Of a stretch of DNA of 64,000 bases, positions 52,159 to 59,714 are shown piece after piece. Within the stretch, counting starts at the first letter, position 1. The number at the start of each line of letters is the position of its first letter. The DNA comes from CBDFNN01 sp965250215 (lineage in GTDB: Bacteria > Bacteroidota > Rhodothermia > Rhodothermales > DATKEJ01): NCBI GenBank assembly GCA_965250215.1, contig CBDFNN010000004.1, positions 4,278,001 to 4,342,000 of the forward strand, in the 5' to 3' direction. The position numbers and the translations under genes are program-made. The notes under the pieces were generated by a model, which saw only the letters and a list, made by a program, of their open reading frames with translations, had not been told where the DNA came from and searched no databases.

Positions 52159-52706
52159 GAAAGAGTTTTGAGTTGAAGTGAGACCTCTTTTTCTTCTATC
52201 GTCTGATTCCCAACCTCCACAAATCCGAGTTTGCTATGAAAAGCTGCTGATCCCGAATTCATTGGTTTGGTATAAAATTCGCAACCAATATGCTGAAGTC
52301 CTTTTTTCTTGCCGAACGAAAACAGGTCCTCATAAAATAGACGACCCAATTTCAAGCCCCTGCTTTTCTGCCTAATCGCAATACGATCGATATACAGAAA
52401 ATCCGAATAGCTCTTAGCGAACCATTGATAGTTCTCACTGGAATATTCAGAATCAGGACCAAATACAAGTAAGAATCCAACTACCTCGTCATCCAGCTCT
52501 GCGACTCGGTGATAAATCGATTCTTTATGCAAATACCGAAGTCGCTCCTCATCCATCGGAGCCAAAAAATGCTCCCATTCTAAATTGATTTTGAGAATGG
52601 AAGGAAAATCAGAAATTCTGGCGCGACGAATCAAGCAGGCGTCCTTTTGATATTGTGAGGTTGGGATGGCTAAATTTATTAGGTCGCATTGCTTCTGCAG
52701 ACACAA
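52155..52706 (-). CDS. GNAT-family acetyltransferase
   Basis: A 183-residue predicted N-acetyltransferase using acetyl-CoA. The GNAT core runs from IRRARISDFPSILKI to the C-terminus, with the acetyl-CoA loop in IAIRQKSRGLKLGRLFYEDL and the following helix, then a strand and FHSKLGFVEVG near the end. The acceptor is unknown; it resembles RimI-type or small-molecule acetylases in length. The start is uncertain: TTG 52706 gives an extra N-terminal tail. Its last 4 bp overlap the end of the convergent kinase gene. Confidence 0.85.
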   Translation of the reverse strand: MCLQKQCDLINLAIPTSQYQKDACLIRRARISDFPSILKINLEWEHFLAPMDEERLRYLHKESIYHRVAELDDEVVGFLLVFGPDSEYSSENYQWFAKSYSDFLYIDRIAIRQKSRGLKLGRLFYEDLFSFGKKKGLQHIGCEFYTKPMNSGSAAFHSKLGFVEVGNQTIEEKEVSLQLKTLS

Positions 52707-52892
52707 GCTGAGATTGTATTCACGTCCTCACATGTAAATGAATCTCTCGGCTCTCACTTTGGGCGGGGTGCTTTGACTCTGCAAGGACTAGAGGAGATCC
52801 CACTCGGGCAAAATCTATTTCCATCGAGCATAGCGATCGAGTACAGCGATGAGAATAAAGCTCCAGATTGGATCGATCAAAAACTCATTTAG
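52689..52892 (+). CDS. possible small ORF or gene remnant
   Basis: A plus-strand frame of up to 67 residues ending in NLFPSSIAIEYSDENKAPDW. Codon choice looks coding-like, but the only start is a TTG inside the acetyltransferase gene, and no family is recognised. It may be the C-terminal remnant of a lost gene. Confidence 0.25.
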   Translation: MLLQTQAEIVFTSSHVNESLGSHFGRGALTLQGLEEIPLGQNLFPSSIAIEYSDENKAPDWIDQKLI

Positions 52893-52948
52893 CTAGCAAC
52901 TCTATCTTGTCCATCCGATGGCTTTGCTGTATCATTAATAACTCATCA

Positions 52949-53938
52949 ATGAAATCCAATATGGACATCTCTCAAAAGAACTCCCGCCGAAAATTTATCT
53001 CGCAATCAGCACTTCTTGCAGGCGCAGCGCTGGTATTGCCAGCATGCTCTTCAAAGAAAGCCATGATGGCCTCCGACGGAGGATTCAAACTGGGAGCGAT
53101 TTCCTATAGCTTCCGAGAACTATCTGCAGATGCTCATGATGTTCTGCGATATTCCGTTAACGCTGGTATGAATACAATTGAGTTGATGGGATGGACGGCT
53201 GAGGGATTTGCGGGAGCTCCCGCAGGCCCAACCGCATACCCTGGTCCAGATGCCACGAAAGCCCAACGTGACAAGTTTAACAAAGACCGGAAAAAAGCAG
53301 CTATAGAAACCGCCAATTGGAGACAGACGGTTGATCTTTCGAAATTTGAAGAGCTAAGAGAGATATACAATGAAGCTGGAGTTGAGATCGATATTCTAAA
53401 ACTTGGAAGCCCGGGGTGGGAAGACAAGCAGATCGATTATGCTTTTGAGGCCGCAAAGAAAGTAGGAGCTCGGGGCATTTCCTTCGAAGTATCCAATCAA
53501 GCTGCTGAAAGAATGGCGCCTTTTGCTGCCAAGCATAAGATGTTTATCGGAATGCATAACCACCTGCAGGTCGCCAATGACGACTTCTCTTGGGACGAGC
53601 CGCTAAAGCACAACAAATATTGCATGCTAAATGTGGACATCGGTCACTTTACGGCGGCGCTTGGACCAGAGCCCGTGATTCCGATGCTTCGAAAGTACAA
53701 CGAGCGCATAACTCACCTTCATATCAAGGATCGGAAATCGCCCGAGAATGGACAGCGAAACGTCGAGTTTGGAAAAGGGGACACCCCGATTGTCGAGACG
53801 CTACAATTAATGAAATCGGAAAATTATCCGATTACTGCAATGATCGAGCTTGAGTATCCTACTCCGGACGGATCGACTGTCGAAAAGGAAATGAAGATCT
53901 GCGTCGACTATTGTAAGGACGCTCTGGCGGGCGCTTAG
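52949..53938 (+). CDS. Tat-exported sugar phosphate isomerase/epimerase-like lipoprotein
   Basis: A 329-residue TIM-barrel protein of the xylose-isomerase-like (AP_endonuc_2) superfamily. The N-terminus has a twin-arginine signal with lipobox (SRRKFISQSALLAGAALVLPAC), so the protein is folded before export and lipid-anchored. Metal-binding residues of the barrel are visible: ISFEVSN, MHNHLQ, NVDIGHF, THLHIKDR and IELEYPTPDG. Related Bacteroidota proteins act on sugars or cyclitols (for example 3-keto sugars), but the substrate is not evident. ATG 52949 is chosen because it precedes the RR motif; the TTG upstream at 52868 adds an implausible tail. Confidence 0.88.
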   Translation: MKSNMDISQKNSRRKFISQSALLAGAALVLPACSSKKAMMASDGGFKLGAISYSFRELSADAHDVLRYSVNAGMNTIELMGWTAEGFAGAPAGPTAYPGPDATKAQRDKFNKDRKKAAIETANWRQTVDLSKFEELREIYNEAGVEIDILKLGSPGWEDKQIDYAFEAAKKVGARGISFEVSNQAAERMAPFAAKHKMFIGMHNHLQVANDDFSWDEPLKHNKYCMLNVDIGHFTAALGPEPVIPMLRKYNERITHLHIKDRKSPENGQRNVEFGKGDTPIVETLQLMKSENYPITAMIELEYPTPDGSTVEKEMKICVDYCKDALAGA

Positions 53939-53953
53939 AACGAGTTAAAAGTC

Positions 53954-53988
53954 ACGAGTGTAGAGTGAGATCACTACTCGACACTCGT
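53954..53988. terminator. hairpin between the isomerase-like gene and nuoH
   Basis: ACGAGTGT and ACACTCGT close a stem with an inner AGTGA/TCACT stem. T tracts are short, so it is a possible bidirectional terminator. The same bases read as five 7-bp units (acgagtg, tagagtg, agatcac, tactcga, cactcgt), a compact inverted heptamer pair. Confidence 0.6.
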
Positions 53989-53994
53989 ATGGGA

Positions 53995-54999
53995 TTAGTT
54001 GAACAAAAGCATGATCCAAGCGACGATCAGAACGAAGACGATCGAGATGGGCAGTAGATACTTCCACCCCAAGGTCATTAGCTGATCATACTTCAAACGA
54101 GGAATGGTCCATCGAATCTGAAGGAAAATAAACGCGACGATGCAAGTCTTCGCTAACAGGGCAAGATTCTGCAGGATCAATAAGAATATGCCATCAGCCA
54201 TTCCTGGGAAGGCCGCCAAAAGAAATCCTTCGAATGGTAAGAGGTAGCCACCCATGAACAAGGTCGCTATGACAAAGGATGCGACAAACATATTGACGTA
54301 CTCTGCCAAGAAGAACATTCCGAATTTCATTCCGCTGTATTCAGTGTGATATCCACCGACAAGCTCCTGCTCAGCCTCAGGCAAATCGAATGGTGCCCGG
54401 TTGGTCTCTGCTAAAGCCGTTACAAAAAAGATGACGAAGGCTGGAAATAGTCTGAACATATTCCATCCGAACCACCCTCCTTGCGACTCAACGATATCGG
54501 TCATGTTCAAGGATCCTGTAACCAAAACGACGGCCACAACGCAGGCTCCCATAGACAACTCATAGGAAATCATTTGAGCCGAGGAACGAAGTCCGCCGAG
54601 AAGAGAAAACTTAGAATTTGATGACCAGCCGGCGAGTGTGATTCCGTAAACAGAAAGCGATGTAAAGGCGAGAATGACCAATATCCCTACTCCAACATCG
54701 GCGACCATGATACCTCGTGCCATTGGAATGACGCCAACGGTTGTCATCGCGATCACGACCATTAAAACCGGTGCAAGCGAATGGATAAAAGGATTGGCTG
54801 CCGTTGGTCTGATGTCCTCCTTAAAAATCAATTTGACCACGTCGGCGAAAGGCTGAAGAAGTCCAGCTGGTCCAACCCGATTGGGTCCAACGCGTTGCTG
54901 GATATAGGCCGCCACTTTTCGCTCCGCATAGACCAAGGCCGATGCAGATACAAGCAGTACCTGAGTAAGTAAGAATCCTAAAATTGCTGATCCTAGCAT
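53995..54999 (-). CDS. nuoH: NADH-quinone oxidoreductase subunit H
   Basis: Membrane subunit that contacts the hydrophilic arm and lines the quinone chamber of complex I. It has 334 residues and about eight membrane segments. Conserved pieces include AERKVAAYIQQRVGPNRVGPAGLLQPFADV, FALAETNRAPFDLPEAEQELVGGY (here as TALAETNRAPFDLPEAEQEL) and SGMKFGMFFLAEY. Last gene of the nuo cluster here; the next gene downstream is on the other strand, so nuoI and nuoJ-N are not linked. It follows nuoG after 15 bp. Confidence 0.97.
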   Translation of the reverse strand: MLGSAILGFLLTQVLLVSASALVYAERKVAAYIQQRVGPNRVGPAGLLQPFADVVKLIFKEDIRPTAANPFIHSLAPVLMVVIAMTTVGVIPMARGIMVADVGVGILVILAFTSLSVYGITLAGWSSNSKFSLLGGLRSSAQMISYELSMGACVVAVVLVTGSLNMTDIVESQGGWFGWNMFRLFPAFVIFFVTALAETNRAPFDLPEAEQELVGGYHTEYSGMKFGMFFLAEYVNMFVASFVIATLFMGGYLLPFEGFLLAAFPGMADGIFLLILQNLALLAKTCIVAFIFLQIRWTIPRLKYDQLMTLGWKYLLPISIVFVLIVAWIMLLFN

Positions 55000-55014
55000 G
55001 ATTTTCCTTTCGTG

Positions 55015-56736
55015 TTACGCGGTTTCCGCTACAGATTCCAATTTGCAACCGGTCAGTCCCATGTTTTCATAGGTCACACCAGCAAAGTTTTCATTCTCCC
55101 GAGCCAACTCGTCCATGATCGCTCGGGGACTTTTGAAGTTCATTGCACCTCCTGCTTCGGCAGAAACATCTTGCAGAATATCCCAAGATGGTTTGCAATC
55201 GATAATGTTGCTTTCATCATGCCAGTTGTCAAAGGGCGTTCCATGACTGTTCAATCGATTTGCACCCATGCCCATCATCAACGATGTGTTGCTATGCTTA
55301 ATCTTCAAGGCTGGCCGTACTAGCTGAGCAATTCCATCTTCGTTCACAAGCGTACCACTCGTCTCAACAATCATCGCAGCAGGCATCGCAACGTCGGCAA
55401 CAGCAAGACTCTGATTTGTCGTATTGTGATAGTGGAGCACAAGCTTAAGCCCTGAAAGATCTTCCTTGTCAAGAAGCCCCGTTCCGATCACATCTTCCTC
55501 CATCACGTAGAGAACAGAAATCTTGCCCTCTTTAATATCTTTCTTCAAAGAAGCTGATTTCGCTTCTTTCATTCCGAGAGCTTCGCAACCCTTCCGATTT
55601 GCTGATCGGTCGGATGTTAGCAACCAATCGTCGGCATCTCCTTCCCCATCGTGCGAGACAAAGACCGGAGCATTCGCTCCCAATGAGGCCGCCAATTTTG
55701 TTAGAAGGTAGTTATCCTCGACCGTAGCCATGGCCGATCCAATGAACTGGATCGATGATGCATCGGCCTTCTTAAGAATCTTACCGACACGCTGGCTGGC
55801 TTCTTCCCATGAGATAGATTTCTTCTTAGCACTCGGACCAGACTGCGGCCGATTCTCATTAAAATGCATGTAAGCAAGTCGCTCCTCGTCTGGCATCCAA
55901 AACTCATTCACATCCATATTCGTCCTTGGAGTGATGCGCATGATTTGATTATTCCGGACCCAGTAGTCGACGTTAATGCCTTTCGATCCATAGCCTGAAA
56001 TGGATGGAGTCTTACTCATCTCCCAAACACGAGCCTTGAATCGGAAATCCGTAGAAGTCAGGGCTCCAACAGGACAAATGTCGATGACATTCATCGAATA
56101 CGGATCGTCAAACTCGACTCCCGGAGGTGTCAATGGATAGTTATTAACTCCTCGTTGCGTGATCGTCAACTGATGACTCTTGGAAACTTCTGCAGTAAAT
56201 CGAGTGCATCTTGTACAGTTGATGCAACGCTCACCGTCCAAGGTCACTCTTGGACCAAGAGTGATTTTCTTTGGCTTGTGGACTTTTTCAAACTCAAATC
56301 GAGATCCTTCTGGTCCGTATTTGTAGGCCTGGTTCTGCAAGGGACAATGTCCAGCTTGGTCGCAGATGGGGCAATCCAAAGGATGGTTGATCAGAAGAAA
56401 CTCAAGGGTATCCTTTTGCGCCCGTGCAACAAGGTCACTCGTCCGATGGGTCTGGACAACCATGCCATCGGAAATCTGCATGGAACAGCTTGTCTGAAGC
56501 TTAGGGAAGAAACGGATGACTGGTTTGCCATCGTCGTCCAATTGCAGATCTCCAGTCGCTCTATCTCTTGATGGTGTTCCGACATTGACTAAGCACTGCC
56601 TGCAGTTAGCCGGCACACTCATCGCTGGGTGATAACAAAAATGTGGAACCTCAATTCCATTGTCTGAACAGAATTGCAACAAGCCTTCGGGCTGATCAAA
56701 TTCGTATGCTACGTCGTCTATGTAGACTGTGGACAT
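55015..56736 (-). CDS. nuoG: NADH-quinone oxidoreductase subunit G
   Basis: Iron-sulfur subunit of complex I, 573 residues. The N-terminal [2Fe-2S] ferredoxin domain has CSDNGIEVPHFCYHPAM followed by CRQCLVN. The [4Fe-4S] segments include CPICDQAGHCPLQ and CINCTRCTRF, then CPVGALT. The C-terminal molybdopterin-oxidoreductase-like domain (from about residue 240) is much shorter than in E. coli NuoG (about 900 residues) and cannot bind the cofactor, as expected for non-catalytic NuoG. It starts 11 bp before the stop codon of the DUF4920 gene is reached (upstream spacing of the operon). Confidence 0.96.
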   Translation of the reverse strand: MSTVYIDDVAYEFDQPEGLLQFCSDNGIEVPHFCYHPAMSVPANCRQCLVNVGTPSRDRATGDLQLDDDGKPVIRFFPKLQTSCSMQISDGMVVQTHRTSDLVARAQKDTLEFLLINHPLDCPICDQAGHCPLQNQAYKYGPEGSRFEFEKVHKPKKITLGPRVTLDGERCINCTRCTRFTAEVSKSHQLTITQRGVNNYPLTPPGVEFDDPYSMNVIDICPVGALTSTDFRFKARVWEMSKTPSISGYGSKGINVDYWVRNNQIMRITPRTNMDVNEFWMPDEERLAYMHFNENRPQSGPSAKKKSISWEEASQRVGKILKKADASSIQFIGSAMATVEDNYLLTKLAASLGANAPVFVSHDGEGDADDWLLTSDRSANRKGCEALGMKEAKSASLKKDIKEGKISVLYVMEEDVIGTGLLDKEDLSGLKLVLHYHNTTNQSLAVADVAMPAAMIVETSGTLVNEDGIAQLVRPALKIKHSNTSLMMGMGANRLNSHGTPFDNWHDESNIIDCKPSWDILQDVSAEAGGAMNFKSPRAIMDELARENENFAGVTYENMGLTGCKLESVAETA

Positions 56737-56742
56737 TGGGAT

Positions 56743-56793
56743 GGTTATTAGTTAGTGGCTTGGTTGTTGGTCTTTAGTCCTTGGTCCTTGGAT
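56743..56793. repeat. heptamer array at the nuoG/DUF4920 junction
   Basis: About seven units of the GGTTATT, GGTCTTT, GGTCCTT theme, one of them 5 bp. It covers the stop codon and the last codons of the DUF4920 gene, so the C-terminal tail is repeat-encoded. Confidence 0.8.
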
Positions 56794-57389
56794 AGGGAGG
56801 CATTTGAAGCTAGATAAAGCTCCTTGCCATTCGGAGGACTGATCTCTGACGACTGAAGACTGTCGAGACTAGTCTCGACGATCACTCCGCTGGCAACGAT
56901 CGCGTGATTCTCACTTGCCTCGATCACTTCGCTGGCATCCTCTTCACTCATGCCTTCTTCCTTGCGATAATGCTCTTTCATCTCCCCACTGAGATTGGCC
57001 TCATCGATTATTCCCTCGACGATAACCGTCTTTCCGGAGATGTCTTTAGGTACAAAAAATCCGTAGTCCTTAAACGTCACGCGAATCGATCCATGAGGAT
57101 CAGCATCCACGGTCATCCAGCAACCTTTCTTCTGGCACACTTTCCTGGCCACGCCTTCCAGCTTGACCTCCTTGCCTAGATATTGCGCCGGCGCTTCCAT
57201 GATGGTCGCGACGGGTATGGCACCTTCCCAAGAGATCGTCTCACCAAAATTCTCATAGGAAGAAAGTGGGAATTCCACTTGTTCTGGAGACTGGCAAGCA
57301 AACTGGCTCAGCGAAACTAGGGTAAGAAGAACGAATAGCGTTCCTCGTCTATCATTTCTCGTTTTCAATAATGTTGGTTGATTTCCCAT
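56748..57389 (-). CDS. DUF4920 lipoprotein within the complex I operon
   Basis: A 213-residue exported lipoprotein. ATG 57389 begins a lipoprotein signal (LFVLLTLVSLSQFAC), while the longer frame to 57560 reads repeats and nuoF. The DUF4920 core spans about residues 45-165, with the conserved pair of cysteines in ARKVCQKKGCWMTVD and IRVTFKDYGFFVPKD; it resembles small OB-fold, possibly metal- or redox-linked proteins. The function is unknown. Its position between nuoF and nuoG suggests a link to assembly or maintenance of complex I, but exported location argues against direct contact with NuoF/G. The last 15 residues and a segment near 175-183 are encoded by heptamers. Confidence 0.85.
   Translation of the reverse strand: MGNQPTLLKTRNDRRGTLFVLLTLVSLSQFACQSPEQVEFPLSSYENFGETISWEGAIPVATIMEAPAQYLGKEVKLEGVARKVCQKKGCWMTVDADPHGSIRVTFKDYGFFVPKDISGKTVIVEGIIDEANLSGEMKEHYRKEEGMSEEDASEVIEASENHAIVASGVIVETSLDSLQSSEISPPNGKELYLASNASLSKDQGLKTNNQATN
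56839..56866. repeat. in-frame heptamer array in the DUF4920 gene
   Basis: Four units (ctgatct, ctgacga, ctgaaga, ctgtcga). It leads into a perfect 18-bp palindrome centred on CTAG at 56862-56879. Confidence 0.75.
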
Positions 57390-57405
57390 TTTATATCTTT
57401 CTATT

Positions 57406-57454
57406 TCTGACATCTGACATCTGAAGACTGATCTCTGAAGACTGAAGACTGATT
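57406..57454. repeat. heptamer array between nuoF and the DUF4920 gene
   Basis: Seven 7-bp units (tctgaca twice, tctgaag twice, actgatc, actgaag, actgatt) filling the junction, ending 2 bp before the nuoF stop codon. Confidence 0.92.
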
Positions 57455-57456
57455 TC

Positions 57457-58752
57457 TCACGCTGTAGCAAAAACCGATTGTTTGCACTTCGCCTCGAATT
57501 CGTCGCGAAAGCGTTCGATGGTATTTCGAACAGGCCACGCGGCGGCATCTGCCAAGGCACAAACCGTTCGTCCCTCCATTTGCGTGCACAGATCCATCAA
57601 AATATCGAGGTCGCGAATATGGCCTTCGCCTTCATCGATTCTCGTCACGAGATCCTCGAGCCAACCCGTGCCTTCTCGACAAGGAGTACATTGACCGCAG
57701 CTTTCGTGATGATAAAAATGAGTCACGCGTCTTAGGAAAGTCACCATATCGGTGTCCTCATCCATAATCAGCATGCCTCCGGTTCCCAGCATTGACCCAA
57801 CTTCTCTCAATCCATCTCCATCCATGGTTGCACCTTCGATCATATCCGCTCGAAGTACAGGTACTGAAGATCCTCCTGGCACAACAGCCTTAAGTTTCTT
57901 TCCGTTTGTGATCCCTCCCGCGACATCATAAATCAAATCGGTGATCAGCATTCCGCTTGGAAATTCATAGACTCCGGGTCGATTTACATGCCCAGAGATT
58001 CCGTATAGCATGGGTCCTGGATGAGTATCTGCTCCGATTCCGGCGTACCACTCTGCACCATTGTTGATGATCAATGGCACGTTAGCCAAAGTATCGACAT
58101 TGTTGATAGTGGTTGGGAAACCAAACACACCTTTTTGGGCTGGGAAGGGTGGTTTAATTCTCGGATAGGCTCGCTTACCCTCAAGAGAATTCATAAGACT
58201 GGTCTCTTCTCCACAGATATAGGCACCAGCACCCTTGTGGATCACGATCTCTGTATCGAATCCAGATCCCATAATATTCTTTCCGACGTAACCTTTCTTG
58301 TAGGCATCGGCTAGGGCATCTTCAAGTTGCGTGATCCAATCGGCGAATTCGCCACGGACATAGAGAAAGCAAGTATCAATCGTCATCGCGTAGTTGGCGA
58401 TAACAATTCCTTCCAAAACGAGATGCGGGTTAAATTCGAGTAGCTGTCGATCTTTAAAAGTACCGGGCTCAGACTCATCACCATTACAGCAAAGATACCG
58501 TGGCTTTTCTGGGTCAACAGGCGGCATGAAGCTCCATTTCAGTCCGGTTGGGAAAGCCGCTCCTCCTCTACCACGCAAATTGCTGGCCTTTACTATGTTT
58601 GTGACCTCAGTTGGCGTCAGCGATTCTGTAGAAAGCACTTTCTTAAGCGCTTTGTAACCACCATGGTCTTCGTATACATCGATTTTTTGAAGATCCTTTA
58701 CAGCAGGTAACAATACCCGCTTGTAGGATTTCCAATCGCCTGCTTTTGACAT
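57457..58752 (-). CDS. nuoF: NADH-quinone oxidoreductase subunit F
   Basis: NADH-binding subunit of complex I, carrying FMN and a [4Fe-4S] cluster. ATG 58752 gives 431 residues (MSKAGDWKSYK); the longer frame to 58788 only reads heptamers. Landmarks are GRGGAAFPTGLKW (NADH/FMN), CNGDESEPGTFKDR, GAGAYICGEETSLMNSLEG and the cluster ligands ESCGQCTPCREGTGW with a further Cys in RTVCALADAAAWP. The Shine-Dalgarno region is replaced by the heptamer array at 58753-58794. Confidence 0.97.
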   Translation of the reverse strand: MSKAGDWKSYKRVLLPAVKDLQKIDVYEDHGGYKALKKVLSTESLTPTEVTNIVKASNLRGRGGAAFPTGLKWSFMPPVDPEKPRYLCCNGDESEPGTFKDRQLLEFNPHLVLEGIVIANYAMTIDTCFLYVRGEFADWITQLEDALADAYKKGYVGKNIMGSGFDTEIVIHKGAGAYICGEETSLMNSLEGKRAYPRIKPPFPAQKGVFGFPTTINNVDTLANVPLIINNGAEWYAGIGADTHPGPMLYGISGHVNRPGVYEFPSGMLITDLIYDVAGGITNGKKLKAVVPGGSSVPVLRADMIEGATMDGDGLREVGSMLGTGGMLIMDEDTDMVTFLRRVTHFYHHESCGQCTPCREGTGWLEDLVTRIDEGEGHIRDLDILMDLCTQMEGRTVCALADAAAWPVRNTIERFRDEFEAKCKQSVFATA

Positions 58753-58794
58753 ACTGTTAACTGTTAACTGTTCTCCGTTCTCTGACAACTATTA
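58753..58794. repeat. heptamer array abutting the nuoF start codon
   Basis: Six units (actgtta twice, actgttc, tccgttc, tctgaca, actatta). The array touches the ATG, so it forms the whole ribosome-binding region of nuoF. Confidence 0.85.
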
Positions 58795-58834
58795 TTAGCT
58801 ATCAGATTTCTAAATCCTGTCTATGACCTTTCTT

Positions 58835-58876
58835 CTCCTCACTCCTCACTCCTCACTCCTCACTCCTCACTCCTCA
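58835..58876. repeat. perfect heptamer array, six copies of CTCCTCA
   Basis: Six identical 7-bp units, 13 bp from the nuoE stop codon. A related array of the same orientation lies on the other side of nuoE (59655-59689). Confidence 0.95.
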
Positions 58877-58888
58877 CCCCGCACTTCT

Positions 58889-59560
58889 TCAGGCCTTGCT
58901 CTCCAATACTGCTCTCATCGCTTCCCGCGAGCTCTCCGTGTTCTTTACATCCGTCCTCCTATTTCCGCCCATCTCGTCATCGTCCTGAGGCAAAGTGACT
59001 GAGGTGAAACTTGGGACCTTGTCTTCATAGAGATCCGCAATCAACTGGTCGACTTTTTCTTTGGTAAGATGATGAACGTAAGGGCCATTTGTGATTTGCA
59101 ACATCGGAGCCGAGCCGCAAGCACCTAAACATTCCGCCTCTTGCAAAGTGATCTTACCATCAGCGGTCGTTTCTCCAGCTTTGATCTTGAGCTTATCCTC
59201 AATATGCCGAAGCATATCATATCCGCCCGTGAGCCCGCAGGAAAAGCAGGTGCAAACATCTAGGACGTGATCACCTTTCTTCTCTTTGTAGTACTGAGTA
59301 TAGAAAGTAGCAACACCGTAAACCTGAGCGTAAGGCATCCCTATCTCCTCCGCAACTAGTTGCATGACTTCGGCCGGGAGAAATCCGAATTTTTCCTGCG
59401 CAAGCCACAAAGCACGCATTACCGCTCCCTGCTTTTCAGGATAAGCCTCTACATAGGCCTTGATCTTAGCCTGTTCCTTACTCGTAAAGACCAAATCCGC
59501 CGTCGCAATTTGCGGAGCTGGATTCCGATCTGGCAAGGCTACGTTTTTAGATGAACTCAT
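58889..59560 (-). CDS. nuoE: NADH-quinone oxidoreductase subunit E
   Basis: A 223-residue thioredoxin-like [2Fe-2S] subunit of the NADH dehydrogenase module. The four ligands are Cys in CTCFSC (two) and in ECLGACGSAPM (two). Preceding helices match NuoE (EKFGFLPAEVMQLVAEEIGMPYAQVYGVATFYTQYY). An acidic tail of about 50 residues follows the core. ATG 59560 is 4 bp from a heptamer array that fills its leader. Confidence 0.97.
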   Translation of the reverse strand: MSSSKNVALPDRNPAPQIATADLVFTSKEQAKIKAYVEAYPEKQGAVMRALWLAQEKFGFLPAEVMQLVAEEIGMPYAQVYGVATFYTQYYKEKKGDHVLDVCTCFSCGLTGGYDMLRHIEDKLKIKAGETTADGKITLQEAECLGACGSAPMLQITNGPYVHHLTKEKVDQLIADLYEDKVPSFTSVTLPQDDDEMGGNRRTDVKNTESSREAMRAVLESKA

Positions 59561-59564
59561 AGGT

Positions 59565-59620
59565 CAGTCGTCAGATATCAGTCGTCAGATATCAGATATC
59601 AGTCATCAGACTTCAATCGT
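59565..59620. repeat. heptamer array upstream of nuoE
   Basis: Eight units of CAG or CAA plus four bases (cagtcgt twice, cagatat three times, cagtcat, cagactt, caatcgt). Confidence 0.93.
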
Positions 59621-59654
59621 CTTTCTTAAGATTATGTAAATTCAAAATTGTCTT

Positions 59655-59689
59655 CTCCTCACTCTTCACTCCTCACTCCCCACCCCTCA
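59655..59689. repeat. heptamer array (CTCCTCA variants)
   Basis: Five units (ctcctca twice, ctcttca, ctcccca, cccctca). Two agcccc-type octamers follow at about 59701-59716, just before the nuoD stop codon. Confidence 0.85.
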
Positions 59690-59714
59690 CTTTCTTCCAC
59701 AGCCCCTCAGCCCC

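Noticed and set aside
57390..57560. N-terminal extension of the DUF4920 protein
   Set aside because: It reads heptamer repeats and the 3' end of nuoF; the lipoprotein signal begins at 57389.
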